DNA from: RGIG3159 sp034927685
GTDB taxonomy: Bacteria; Bacillota; Clostridia; Oscillospirales; Oscillospiraceae
Assembly (NCBI GenBank): GCA_034927685.1
Contig: JAYFPO010000005.1
Coordinates: 62,001-126,000, forward strand
DNA: 64,000 nt
Direction of reading: 5' to 3'
The translations under genes and the position numbers were made by a program. The notes beneath the pieces were generated by a model that saw only the letters and a program-made list of their open reading frames with translations, was not told the DNA's origin and ran no database searches. Every line of letters begins with the position of its first letter. Within the stretch, counting starts at the first letter, position 1. Below are positions 23,936-33,055 of this stretch, in pieces.

Positions 23936-25859
23936 GACAATCGCGGAAAAAATCCTTGCCGCGCATCTGGTCAGCGGCGAGCTGACCCCGGGAAGTGAAA
24001 TTGCCCTGAAAATTGATCAGACCCTGACGCAGGACGCGACCGGCACCATGGCCTATCTGGAATTTGAGGCCATTGGCATTCCAAGGGTGAAAACCGAGCG
24101 GAGTGTGGCCTACATCGACCACAATACGCTGCAGTCCGGCTTCGAAAACGCCGACGACCACCGCTACATTCAAACGGCGGCGAAAAAGCACGGTATTTAC
24201 TTTTCCAGACCTGGCAATGGCATCTGTCACCAGGTCCATCTGGAGCGGTTCGGGAAGCCGGGAAAGACGCTGATCGGCTCCGACAGCCATACGCCCACCG
24301 GCGGCGGCATCGGCATGCTGGCCTTCGGCGCCGGTGGGTTGGACGTGGCCGTGGCCATGGGCGGCGGCGCTTACTATATCACCATGCCGAAGATGGTTAA
24401 GGTCAATCTGTCCGGTGCGCTCCGCCCCTTCGTTACCGCAAAGGACATCAGCCTCGAGCTTTTACGGCTCCTCTCCGTCAAAGGCGGCGTCGGCTCCATC
24501 ATCGAGTGGGGCGGCGAGGGAATCCAGGGCCTCTCTGTCCCGGAACGCGCCACCATCACTAACATGGGGACCGAGCTCGGCGCGACCACGTCGATCTTCC
24601 CGTCGGACGAGGTAACCCGCGCGTTTTTGACCGCCGAGGGCCGGGAGCGGGACTACACGCCGCTCGCAAGCGACCCGGACGCCATTTATGACCGCGTCAT
24701 CAACATCGACCTTGCCCGTCTGACCCCGCTGATTGCCTGTCCCCACAGCCCGGACAACGTGGTTGCAGTGGAAAGCCTCCGGGGCACAAAAGTCGACCAG
24801 GTCTGCATCGGCTCCTGCACCAATTCCTCGCTCTTCGACATGCTGAAGGTCGCGGCTCTATTGAAGGGAAAAACCATTGCGACCAGCGTCAGCCTGTCCA
24901 TCTCCCCCGGCTCCAAGCAGGTGCTCACCATGCTGGCCGACTGCGGCGCGCTCTCCGACATTCTTGCCAGCGGCGCGCGGGTGCTGGAATGCGCCTGCGG
25001 ACCCTGCATTGGCATGGGCTTCTCGCCCAACTCCGGCGGCGTCAGCCTGCGGACGTTTAACCGAAACTTCGAGGGCCGGAGCGGCACCCGGGATGCCCAG
25101 GTTTACCTGGTCTCGCCGGAAACGGCGGTGGCCGCCGCGCTGACCGGTGAGATTACCGACCCCAGGACGCTCGGGGATATGCCGGAAATCACCATGCCGG
25201 CCGCGTTCAAGTGGGACGATACCGCGATTCTGCCGCCTGCCGACGAGGCGGAGGCTGATTCTGTCAAGGTCCTGCGCGGACCCAACATCAAAGAGTTCCC
25301 CAAGAGCAAGCCCATGACCGATGACGTATCGCTCAATCTGGTTTTGAAGGTGGGCGATAATATTACGACCGACCACATCATGCCGGCCGGCGCGAAAATT
25401 CTGCCCTACCGCTCCAACATTCCGCACTTGTCTCAGTACTGCTTTGGGGTCTGCGACAAGACCTTCCCGCAGCGCGCGAAGGCCGTGGGGGACAGCGTCA
25501 TCGTCGGTGGGAGCAATTACGGGCAGGGTTCCTCGCGGGAACATGCGGCGCTGGTGCCCATGTATCTCGGCGTCCGCTGTGTCCTGGCGAAGAGCTTCGC
25601 CAGAATCCATGTTGCAAACCTCATCAACGCCGGCATCCTGCCGCTGACCTTTGCCGACCCGGCGGACTACGAGAAAATCGCGCAGGGCGACAGCCTTGCC
25701 ATCTCCGGTATTTTCCGCGGCATGGAGCAGGGGAGACTGATTGTCCGCGACGAAACCGCGGGCGTCGCGCTGGAAGCCGTCTGCAATCTGACCGAGCGCC
25801 AGAAAAGCATCCTGAAGGCCGGCGGCCTGCTGAATTATACGAAGGAGAATCAATCATGA
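23928..25859 (+). CDS. Aconitate hydratase
   Basis: A 643-residue single-chain aconitase that converts citrate to isocitrate with a 4Fe-4S cluster. The cluster cysteines are visible: Cys297 in GSCTNSS, and Cys357 and Cys360 in CACGPCIGMG. The C-terminal swivel domain has the active-site VGGSNYGQGSSREHAAL. The length matches the mitochondrial-like short bacterial aconitases rather than the approximately 900-residue AcnA. Isopropylmalate isomerase is unlikely because those are usually split into LeuC and LeuD. It lies third in the operon, overlapping the regulator by eight bases and the dehydrogenase by four (ATGA). Confidence 0.94.
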   Translation: MGKTIAEKILAAHLVSGELTPGSEIALKIDQTLTQDATGTMAYLEFEAIGIPRVKTERSVAYIDHNTLQSGFENADDHRYIQTAAKKHGIYFSRPGNGICHQVHLERFGKPGKTLIGSDSHTPTGGGIGMLAFGAGGLDVAVAMGGGAYYITMPKMVKVNLSGALRPFVTAKDISLELLRLLSVKGGVGSIIEWGGEGIQGLSVPERATITNMGTELGATTSIFPSDEVTRAFLTAEGRERDYTPLASDPDAIYDRVINIDLARLTPLIACPHSPDNVVAVESLRGTKVDQVCIGSCTNSSLFDMLKVAALLKGKTIATSVSLSISPGSKQVLTMLADCGALSDILASGARVLECACGPCIGMGFSPNSGGVSLRTFNRNFEGRSGTRDAQVYLVSPETAVAAALTGEITDPRTLGDMPEITMPAAFKWDDTAILPPADEAEADSVKVLRGPNIKEFPKSKPMTDDVSLNLVLKVGDNITTDHIMPAGAKILPYRSNIPHLSQYCFGVCDKTFPQRAKAVGDSVIVGGSNYGQGSSREHAALVPMYLGVRCVLAKSFARIHVANLINAGILPLTFADPADYEKIAQGDSLAISGIFRGMEQGRLIVRDETAGVALEAVCNLTERQKSILKAGGLLNYTKENQS

Positions 25860-26989
25860 ACGAGATGGATCAGGTCTGCGCCCATCTGCGGACGCTGCTG
25901 GAAGAACAACTGGAGCGCATCCGCATCATGGAACAGGGAAGCCGGAAGGTTGACTTTTCAAAAAAGGAGTCCGTGACCGTCGGCATCATTGACGGCGATG
26001 GTATTGGCCCCGTCATCACAGAGCAGGCCGTGCGGGTCCTGCGGGTTCTGTTGGCCGACGAACTGCGCGCGGGCACCGTGGTGCTGAAGCGGATCGAGGG
26101 CCTTACGATTGAAAACCGCCTCCAAAAGGGGCAGGCGGTGCCGGACGACGTGCTGCGGGAGGTCAAATCCTGCGACGTGCTGCTGAAGGGCCCCACCACC
26201 ACGCCGAAGGGCGGTAAAATGGAGAGCGCCAATGTCACGCTTCGCCGGGAGCTGGATCTGTATGCCAACGTCCGCCCCGTCTCCATCCCGGAGCAGGGCA
26301 TCGACTGGACGTTCTTCCGCGAGAACACCGAGGGCGAATATGTGCTGGGCAGCCGCGGCTTTGAGATCCCGGGCAAGCTGGCCATGGATTTCAAGGTCAC
26401 AACGGACCCCGGAACCAAACGGATTGCCCGGGCTGCCTTCGACTATGCCAAGCAAAATGGCAAGACCAGCGTTTCCATCGTCACCAAGGCCAATATTATG
26501 AAGAAAACAGACGGCAAGTTCTCCGCGCTCTGCCATGAGGTGGCCGAGGAGTATCCCGGCATCGTGGCCGAGGATTGGTACATCGACATCATGAGCGCCA
26601 AGCTGGTGAACGAGAACGGCCGGGCACGCTTCCAGGTCTTTGTGCTGCCGAACCTGTACGGCGACATCATCACAGACGAGGCGGCGCAGATTCAGGGCGG
26701 CGTTGGCACCGCCGGCAGTGCCAACCTTGGCGACCGCTATGCCATGTTCGAGGCGATCCACGGCTCCGCGCCCCGGATGATGGAAGAGGGACGCGGCGAC
26801 TACGCCAACCCCGCCTCCACCATCAAAGCCTCCGCCATGCTGCTGCGTCACATCTGCCTCGGCGAGGCGGCGGACCGTCTGGAGCGCGCGCTGGAGACCT
26901 GCACGGCCGAGCCCGCGCTGCATATCACCGGTAATCGGGACGGCGCCACTGCGGCGGCCTTCACCGATGCGCTCATCGCGAAGCTGTAA
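25856..26989 (+). CDS. Isocitrate dehydrogenase (isocitrate/isopropylmalate dehydrogenase family)
   Basis: A 377-residue beta-decarboxylating dehydrogenase that would turn isocitrate into 2-oxoglutarate. The nucleotide/metal region begins IIDGDGIGPVITEQ. The substrate arginines lie in TLRRELDLYANVRPV, the ENTEGEY and TKANIMKKTDG segments are conserved, and the metal-binding Asp residues are in YGDIITDEAAQ. About 40 extra residues at the N terminus, helical and charged, precede the fold. Isopropylmalate dehydrogenase is possible from sequence alone, but the company of citrate synthase and aconitase argues for isocitrate. It is the last gene of the operon; a palindromic repeat follows. Confidence 0.88.
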   Translation: MNEMDQVCAHLRTLLEEQLERIRIMEQGSRKVDFSKKESVTVGIIDGDGIGPVITEQAVRVLRVLLADELRAGTVVLKRIEGLTIENRLQKGQAVPDDVLREVKSCDVLLKGPTTTPKGGKMESANVTLRRELDLYANVRPVSIPEQGIDWTFFRENTEGEYVLGSRGFEIPGKLAMDFKVTTDPGTKRIARAAFDYAKQNGKTSVSIVTKANIMKKTDGKFSALCHEVAEEYPGIVAEDWYIDIMSAKLVNENGRARFQVFVLPNLYGDIITDEAAQIQGGVGTAGSANLGDRYAMFEAIHGSAPRMMEEGRGDYANPASTIKASAMLLRHICLGEAADRLERALETCTAEPALHITGNRDGATAAAFTDALIAKL

Positions 26990-27029
26990 TCTCGCTTCAA
27001 CCACGCACCACAAAATAGAGGGTTGACTG

Positions 27030-27126
27030 AAAATCGTGTTATTCTGAGGCCTTCGGCCGGGAATCTTTTCCGCTTGGACAATTCGGCGGGAAAGTCCGTC
27101 GCGGAAGCGCAGAATGACACGATTTT
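27030..27126. repeat. Dispersed palindromic repeat, copy 1
   Basis: A 97-base element with 17-base terminal arms (27030-27046 and 27110-27126, one mismatch that becomes a G-T pair) reading ATTCTG / CAGAATGACACG. Inside, GGGAATCTTTTCCGC recalls the GAATCTTTC core seen in this repeat family. It lies 40 bases after isocitrate dehydrogenase. TTTTT at 27123-27127 could make it double as a terminator. See the second copy at 55603-55690. Confidence 0.65.
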
Positions 27127-27207
27127 TCTGTTTTGCAACATACCTTTTGAGCAACTGAAATACTCTGATTTCCGCGCGGCGTTTCCAAATTACACTGCGC
27201 AGCCCCC

Positions 27208-27237
27208 TTGCGGGAATGGGGGAAGATGGAGTATAAT
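27208..27237 (+). promoter_or_regulatory. Probable promoter of the two-component operon
   Basis: TTGCGG (27208-27213) and a perfect TATAAT (27232-27237), 18 bases apart, lie about 60 bases before the TTG start of the response regulator. Confidence 0.5.
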
Positions 27238-27299
27238 TCTGTCAGAAAATATCGGAGCGCGGCGTCCGGCCGCGTCAACCATAGGGAGGAGTTGCTCGT

Positions 27300-28871
27300 T
27301 TGAAGGACCTGTTTACCATCGTGGTCGCGGACGACGAAGCGGAGCTGCGTGAGGCGGTCTGCCAGATGATTGAATGGGAGAAGATCGGCTACCGTCTGGT
27401 CGGCAGTGCCGGCAACGGTCTGGACGCGCTGCAGCTCGTGGAGCAGCTCCAGCCGGACCTGCTGCTGACGGACATACGGATGCCCTTTATCTCCGGCACG
27501 GAGCTGGCCAGGCAGGTGCGGGAGCTTCGCCCGCTGACCCAGATTGCCTTCCTCAGCGGCTATGACGACTTTGAATATGCGCAGCAAGCGATTGCGTGTA
27601 ACGTCGTCAGCTATATGCTCAAACCCATCAGCATGGCCGAACTGACCCGGGTGCTGACGGAAATACATAAAAAAATTGCCACGCAGTACAGGGCATTTCA
27701 GGCACCCGCCGGGGAAAAGCGCGATTGGCGCGACTTTCTTGTGCCGCTGCTGCTGGACGGCTACTCCGACGCGCAGCGGCAGGATGAGAAAATTCTCGCC
27801 GCGTCCGCTGTGCGCTGCGGCCTGATTTCCAGCGCGCAGCAACCGCTGCAGATGGCGGTTCTGGCCATGGAGGTCTATGAAAACGGCATCAACTGCACCA
27901 CCGCGGAGTTGACCCAGCCGGTGAATATGATCCTGGAGAAATACTACCGGCCATGCAGCTTTTTTTCCGGCGGACGGATTCTGACGCTGCTGCTCGGCGA
28001 CAATCTGACGGACCTCAATTTTGTTCTGGAGGAACTGGTTCAGGCGGTTTGCCGCGTCATGCGGATGCGGTGCCGCGTCGGCGTCAGCCGCCGCTTCAGC
28101 ATGTTTTCCAAGTGCCGCAGCGCCTGCCGCGAGGCCATTGACGCACTGCTGGTGACGGGTCAGGTGGGCAGCGGCGTCTACCGCATCTCCGATGTCCCGT
28201 CGGCCTCGGGCGGCGCCAGCCTCGGCGAGCACATTCTTCGACTGGAATCCGTCCTGCGGAGCGGCAGCCAGACAGAACTTGAAAAGGCCATCGGCGCGCT
28301 TTTCCAGCAGGCGGGGCCGGATGCGGATCTGGCCGCATTGCAAGCGGAGGCATCCGTGTTCCGTATGATGTATGCCGCCGGCAGCGAGGAGAATATTGCC
28401 GTGTTGAGCCGCCGCTGTCGGAAACAGGGCCTGCTGTTCCACAACGCAAAGCCGGAGACGCTGCGCCGCAGCACCTTGGAGCTCTGCCTGATGGCCAGAG
28501 ACCTGATTGCCGACCAGCGGAAGGAGGGCGTCAGCCTGATGTGCCAGCAGGCGCTGGAACAGATCAACTGCAATTATATGGACGAGCTGCTGTCGCTTGG
28601 TTCCGTGTCGGAGAACCTGCATGTCAGCCCCAACTACCTGAGTGCCAATATGAAAAAGCACGAGGGGGACACCTTTATCAACCTCCTCATTAAAAAGCGA
28701 ATGGAAGTTGCGGGTGACCTGCTCTCCACCACCAACCTGAAGATCCTCGAGGTGGCCCGGCGCTGCGGCTATTCCGATCAGCATTATTTCAGCTATTGCT
28801 TCAAAAAATTTCACGGCGTTTCGCCGGTGGTACTGCGCCGTCAGAGCCAGGACGGAAAGGAGCAGTCATGA
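27300..28871 (+). CDS. Response regulator, receiver plus AraC-type HTH (YesN-like)
   Basis: A 523-residue regulator. The receiver domain covers residues 1-120: the acidic pair in VVADDEAEL, the phosphorylated Asp in LLLTDIRMP, and the Thr/Ser and Lys at LSGYDDF and MLKPIS. A poorly conserved middle region follows. The last 100 residues are an AraC double helix-turn-helix (INLLIKKRMEVAGDLL and VARRCGYSDQHYFSYCFKKF). It uses a TTG start at 27300 behind GGGAGGAG at eight bases. Its stop overlaps the kinase ATG (ATGA). The pair is of the YesMN type that controls sugar uptake genes, and mglBAC lies just downstream. Confidence 0.93.
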   Translation: MKDLFTIVVADDEAELREAVCQMIEWEKIGYRLVGSAGNGLDALQLVEQLQPDLLLTDIRMPFISGTELARQVRELRPLTQIAFLSGYDDFEYAQQAIACNVVSYMLKPISMAELTRVLTEIHKKIATQYRAFQAPAGEKRDWRDFLVPLLLDGYSDAQRQDEKILAASAVRCGLISSAQQPLQMAVLAMEVYENGINCTTAELTQPVNMILEKYYRPCSFFSGGRILTLLLGDNLTDLNFVLEELVQAVCRVMRMRCRVGVSRRFSMFSKCRSACREAIDALLVTGQVGSGVYRISDVPSASGGASLGEHILRLESVLRSGSQTELEKAIGALFQQAGPDADLAALQAEASVFRMMYAAGSEENIAVLSRRCRKQGLLFHNAKPETLRRSTLELCLMARDLIADQRKEGVSLMCQQALEQINCNYMDELLSLGSVSENLHVSPNYLSANMKKHEGDTFINLLIKKRMEVAGDLLSTTNLKILEVARRCGYSDQHYFSYCFKKFHGVSPVVLRRQSQDGKEQS

Positions 28872-30583
28872 GGCGTAAGCCGTTTCCGAACGGATTGAGC
28901 ATGACCGCGACGCTGGTGCTTGTCATCACCGGCGTGGTTCTCGGCATGGTGGCGGCCACCATGGCGCTCTTTCTTGCAACCTACCACCGTTCGCTGCTCC
29001 GCAGCGCCAAAACCAGCAGCGGGCAGGCGGTGGCTCAGGTCACAAACACGGTCAGCAGCTACATCGACGACATGCATGAGGTCATGGGACTGCTCGAAAG
29101 CTCCCTGGAGGATGAGTCGGTGAACCGGGACGACTTCTTTTCTGCGTTCCTGGAAATCCGTCCCGACGTGGTGGCCATCTCGATCTATGATGGCGAGGCC
29201 GCGCTCCAGAACTGCTGGATTCGGGACGAACAGCTGCAAGCATCTATTTACCAGAATCTTACGCTGAACGCCGCGCTCATTCAGGAAAACCCAAGCGGCT
29301 ATATTTCCCAGCCGCATGTGGAGACAATTTTCGAAAGCTACTACCCCTGGGTCGTTACCATGGCTGAGCCGTTAGGACAGGGCGGCACCTGGGTGGCGCT
29401 GGACATCAGCTTCGCCAGCATCTCGGACTATGTGAACAACGTCGGCATTGGACAGCATGGCTACTGCTACATCATGGACGAAGACGGCAGCATCATCTAC
29501 CATCCGCAGCAGCAGCTGATCTATTCCGCGCTGAAACAGGAGGATACGGCCGCGGTCTCCGCGATGCCGGACGGCGTGCAATCCGTTGGCAACGTGATCT
29601 ACGCCGTTCAGACTGTCCCAGGAAGTCAGTGGCGCGTGGTGGGCGTCAGCTTCGTGGAGGATCTGGTGGGAACCAGTCTGAACGAGGTGACGCAGATTCT
29701 GATGCTGAGCGCAGCTGTCATTCTGGTCGCCGCCGTCATCAGCGGCTTTGCGCTGTCCGGCGCGCTTTCGCGACCCCTGCACGACCTCTCCACCGCCATG
29801 GAGCGCTTCGAACAGGATGCGGACAACTTCACCTATGACCCGGTGGGCGGCGCGCGGGAGGTTCGGAATCTCTCTGCCTCCTTCGACCATATGGTCGGCC
29901 AGATTCAGCACCTGATGGACACGGTCCGCAGCGAGGAAATCAGCCTGCGCAAGACGGAGTTGAAAGCCCTACAGGCCCAGATCGATCCCCACTTTCTCTA
30001 TAATACGCTGGATTCCATTGCCTGGATGTGCGAGCGGGGACGGAACACCGACGCCGTGCAGATGGTCAACGCACTGGCACGGCTCTTTCGCATCAGCATC
30101 AGCAAGGGCCACGAGCTGATACCGATTCGGAATGAAATTCAGCACGCGGAGAGCTATCTGCAAATCCAGAACTACCGCTATAAAAACCAGTTTACCTATT
30201 CCTTTGACGTGGATCCGGCCTGCGAGGGGTTTCTCTGCAACAAGATCACCCTGCAGCCGATGATCGAAAATGCCATTTATCACGGCATCAACGGTCTGGT
30301 GGAGGAGGGGGAAATTCGCATTACCGTCCGCGCGGACGGGGAGGATATTCTCTTTACGGTGGAGGACAACGGCGTCGGTATGGAGCAGTCGCAGGTCGAC
30401 GCACTGCTGCACCGCGAGCCGGGCGACAGGACCGGCATCGGCATCAAAAACGTCGCCGACCGGCTCCGCATCTATTTTGGCGACCAGTATGGCATCACCA
30501 TTGAAAGCGAGCCGGACGTTGGCACTCGCATCCTGATCCGTATGCCAAAAATCCGAGAGGAGGGCGACTATGAAAAACGGTAA
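28868..30583 (+). CDS. Sensor histidine kinase, YesM/LytS type
   Basis: A 571-residue membrane kinase. Two membrane helices (about residues 15-38 and 275-300) enclose an extracellular dCache-like sensing domain. A HAMP linker, the His_kinase region with the phospho-accepting His in IDPHFLYNTLDS, and a GHKL ATPase domain (MIENAIYHG, VEDNGVGM, GIGIKNV) follow. The start at 28868 overlaps the regulator stop; the longer frame has no ribosome-binding site. The gene overlaps the following lipoprotein by 14 bases, so kinase, regulator and binding protein form one three-gene sensing unit. Confidence 0.93.
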   Translation: MRRKPFPNGLSMTATLVLVITGVVLGMVAATMALFLATYHRSLLRSAKTSSGQAVAQVTNTVSSYIDDMHEVMGLLESSLEDESVNRDDFFSAFLEIRPDVVAISIYDGEAALQNCWIRDEQLQASIYQNLTLNAALIQENPSGYISQPHVETIFESYYPWVVTMAEPLGQGGTWVALDISFASISDYVNNVGIGQHGYCYIMDEDGSIIYHPQQQLIYSALKQEDTAAVSAMPDGVQSVGNVIYAVQTVPGSQWRVVGVSFVEDLVGTSLNEVTQILMLSAAVILVAAVISGFALSGALSRPLHDLSTAMERFEQDADNFTYDPVGGAREVRNLSASFDHMVGQIQHLMDTVRSEEISLRKTELKALQAQIDPHFLYNTLDSIAWMCERGRNTDAVQMVNALARLFRISISKGHELIPIRNEIQHAESYLQIQNYRYKNQFTYSFDVDPACEGFLCNKITLQPMIENAIYHGINGLVEEGEIRITVRADGEDILFTVEDNGVGMEQSQVDALLHREPGDRTGIGIKNVADRLRIYFGDQYGITIESEPDVGTRILIRMPKIREEGDYEKR

Positions 30584-31538
30584 ACGGACGCTCGTCCTGT
30601 TTCTCACGCTTTTGACCACGCTCTCCGGCTGCGCCGCCACGAAGTCGACCGACAGGACCTCCCACGCCGTGACACTGGTGGCAAAATCCACCTCCACGGA
30701 GTTCTGGAAATCGGTATTCGCCGGTGCAAACGCCGCCGCCACCGAGTATAATGTCGAGCTGACCATCGTCGGGCCTGACAGCGAGGAGGACTACACGGCC
30801 CAAAACGACATGATCCGGCAGGCGGTGGAGAGCGGTGCGGAGGCACTGGTTTTTTCCGCCATCAGCTACGAGGGAAACGCCCCGGCGATTGACGAAGCCG
30901 CCGCTGACGGCATAGCGGTCGTCAGCATTGACAGCGACGTGGACAGCGACGCAATTGTCGCCCGCATCGGCACGGACAATGTGGACGCCGGCAGAAAGGC
31001 CGCCGCCGCCGCGCTGGACACGGACGGAGACGATCTCGTGATTGGCCTGATCAACTATGACGTCGGCAGCAAAAACGGCCAGGAGCGGGAGCAGGGCTTC
31101 CGGGAGGTGGCGGTACAAGATCCGCGCGTCGCCGGACTGTACACCGTCAATACGCTGGCGACCGACGAGGACGCCCGGGAACAAACCGCCGAGCTTCTCC
31201 GGCAGCACCCGGAAATTAACACGCTGGTGGCCTTCAACGAGCCGACCAGCGTCGGCGCGGCGCTGGCCATCCGAGAGCTGAAGTGTACCGGCGCGGTTCG
31301 CATGGTGGGCTTCGACAGCAACGTAAAGACCATCGACATGATGCAGTCAGGCGAGGTGACGGCACTCGTGGTACAGAATCCTTACGCCATGGGGTATCTC
31401 GGCGTGGAGACTGCCTATGGCGCACTCAGCGGGGAAGACTACGACAGCAACGCGCTGATCGACACCTCAACCACCATCGTAACAAAGACGAATATGTTCG
31501 AAATTGAGAATCAAAAGGCCATGTTCTCCTTTAATTGA
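30570..31538 (+). CDS. Sugar-binding lipoprotein of the sensing unit
   Basis: A 322-residue extracytoplasmic protein. The signal peptide ends in the lipobox TLSGC, so Cys21 is the lipid anchor. The rest is a type 1 periplasmic-binding fold of the ribose/galactose-binding class (FWKSVFAGANAAATEY, DMIRQAVESGAEALVFSA, VAFNEPTSVGAALAI). No permease or ATPase is attached directly, and it is translationally coupled to the histidine kinase. By analogy with other YesMN systems carrying an extra binding protein, it probably presents a sugar to the kinase sensor domain rather than to a transporter. The sugar is unknown; galactose or a galactoside is suggested by the next operon. Confidence 0.88.
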   Translation: MKNGKRTLVLFLTLLTTLSGCAATKSTDRTSHAVTLVAKSTSTEFWKSVFAGANAAATEYNVELTIVGPDSEEDYTAQNDMIRQAVESGAEALVFSAISYEGNAPAIDEAAADGIAVVSIDSDVDSDAIVARIGTDNVDAGRKAAAAALDTDGDDLVIGLINYDVGSKNGQEREQGFREVAVQDPRVAGLYTVNTLATDEDAREQTAELLRQHPEINTLVAFNEPTSVGAALAIRELKCTGAVRMVGFDSNVKTIDMMQSGEVTALVVQNPYAMGYLGVETAYGALSGEDYDSNALIDTSTTIVTKTNMFEIENQKAMFSFN

Positions 31539-31705
31539 CCATATTTCTCGCATTTTCCGATTTGAGTTCCACAAACCATATCCGTCCGACTGCTTTTCCT
31601 GTTTCTACTGTTCTTTCTTGTTAGTGTTGCACAAAAAATAGTCTATATTTTTGACTTGTTAATTTTCTTCGTAAAGAATATGAACATCTTGTAAAAGAAA
31701 ATCCA

Positions 31706-31734
31706 TTGTTTTTGCAGGTTTTCTCCCTTACAAT
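31706..31734 (+). promoter_or_regulatory. Promoter of mglBAC
   Basis: TTGTTT (31706-31711) and TACAAT (31729-31734), exactly 17 bases apart, lie about 55 bases before mglB. A second possible set, TTGACT...AAGAAT, is at 31651-31679. The region is markedly AT-rich. Confidence 0.55.
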
Positions 31735-31792
31735 TGAACCAGAGAACGGCGAAAGACCCGGTTTCTCGAATTTAATTGATGGAGGAATACAC

Positions 31793-32980
31793 ATGAAGAA
31801 AGCTATCGCTCTGCTGCTGGCACTTGTGATGGTTCTGGCCCTGGCCGCCTGTGGCACCACATCCGGAAGCACCACGCAAACGACCGCTGCTGCGGAAACC
31901 ACCACCGCGGGAAGCAAGACGGAAGCGACCACTGCTGCGGCCGCAACGGACCTTTCCAGCCTGACTGTCGGCGTATTCTACTATAATTACGGCGACACCT
32001 ACATTTCCAGCGTCCGCGCGGCCCTGGATAAGCAGCTTGACAAACTGGGGCTTAACTACCAGGACTATGACGGCAACAATAATCAGACGACCCAGAACGA
32101 GCAGATTCAGACCGCTCTGACCACCGGCTGCAACCTGTTGATTGTCAACCAGGTCACCTCCGGCTCCTCCGACGCCTCCAAAAACATCATCGGCATTGCC
32201 GGAGACGTTCCCGTGATCTTCTTCAACCGCGCCATCGAGGAAGACGGCTCCGAAGGCTCCGTCCTCGGCGCTTACGACAACATCTGTTTTGTCGGTACCG
32301 ACGCTCCCGAAGCCGGCCACCTGCAGGGCAAAATGATTGGCGACTATGTTATGGCGCACTATGACGACATCGATCTGAACGGCGACGGCACCATTTCCTA
32401 CGCCATGTTCAAGGGCGATGAAGCCAACGTCGAAGCCATTTACCGCACCCAGTACGGCGTGGAAGACGCCAATGCGATTCTAACTGCCGCCGGCAAGCCC
32501 GCACTTGCTTACTTCGATTCCAACAACTCGAGCTGCTATCAGGTCGACCTGCAGGGCTCCTGGTCCGCGCAGGCTGCGCTGGACTACATGAACACAGACC
32601 TGTCTCAGTACAACGAAGCAAACGGCAACATGATTGAACTCATCATCTGCAACAACGACAACATGGCCGAGGGCTGCATCTCCGCACTGGAAGCCGCCGG
32701 CTTCAACAACGGCACCGGCAAGACCATCCCCGTTTTCGGCGTTGACGCCACCGACTCCGCCAAGGAGCTGATCGCTGCCGGCAAGATGACCGGCACCGTC
32801 AAGCAGGATGCCGAGGGCATGGCCGCCGCCATCGCCTCTGTGCTTTCCATGCATGCCGACGGCAAGACCATGGCCGAGAGCGTCGCTGAAACCGCAAAGA
32901 CCAACACCGAAATGTACTCCGTTGCGGACGGCGTCGCCAACAAGCTGTTCGTCGCCTACGCCATGTACACAGGAGAGTAA
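31793..32980 (+). CDS. mglB: Galactose/methyl-galactoside-binding lipoprotein
   Basis: A 395-residue substrate-binding protein of a sugar ABC importer. The signal peptide ends at the lipobox LAAC (Cys20), followed by a Thr/Ala-rich linker of about 35 residues. The mature part is a type 1 periplasmic-binding fold and includes the calcium-binding loop DLNGDGTISY, a hallmark of MglB-type galactose/glucose-binding proteins. GGAGGAA precedes the ATG at 31793. It is the first gene of mglBAC, under its own promoter, and lies next to galK-galT, which supports galactose as substrate. Confidence 0.92.
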   Translation: MKKAIALLLALVMVLALAACGTTSGSTTQTTAAAETTTAGSKTEATTAAAATDLSSLTVGVFYYNYGDTYISSVRAALDKQLDKLGLNYQDYDGNNNQTTQNEQIQTALTTGCNLLIVNQVTSGSSDASKNIIGIAGDVPVIFFNRAIEEDGSEGSVLGAYDNICFVGTDAPEAGHLQGKMIGDYVMAHYDDIDLNGDGTISYAMFKGDEANVEAIYRTQYGVEDANAILTAAGKPALAYFDSNNSSCYQVDLQGSWSAQAALDYMNTDLSQYNEANGNMIELIICNNDNMAEGCISALEAAGFNNGTGKTIPVFGVDATDSAKELIAAGKMTGTVKQDAEGMAAAIASVLSMHADGKTMAESVAETAKTNTEMYSVADGVANKLFVAYAMYTGE

Positions 32981-33055
32981 TCGCTGCGAATCCGGGAATC
33001 AGGCAGCTGTCGTCTCGGCGGCAGCTGCCTTTCCAGAGTAAGGAGGATAGGAAGC

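Larger units (their letters stand above)
26990..27299. other. Intergenic region of 310 bases
   Basis: This gap has no credible gene. It holds the palindromic repeat (27030-27126) and the promoter of the two-component operon (27208-27237). I see nothing else in it. Confidence 0.6.

Noticed and set aside
27039..28814. A 591-codon frame antisense to the response regulator
   Set aside because: It crosses the palindromic repeat and the promoter and mirrors the regulator coding sequence.
31681..31705. A catabolite-repression (cre) site upstream of mglB
   Set aside because: The best match, TGTAAAAGAAAATCCA, lacks the central CG of the consensus.
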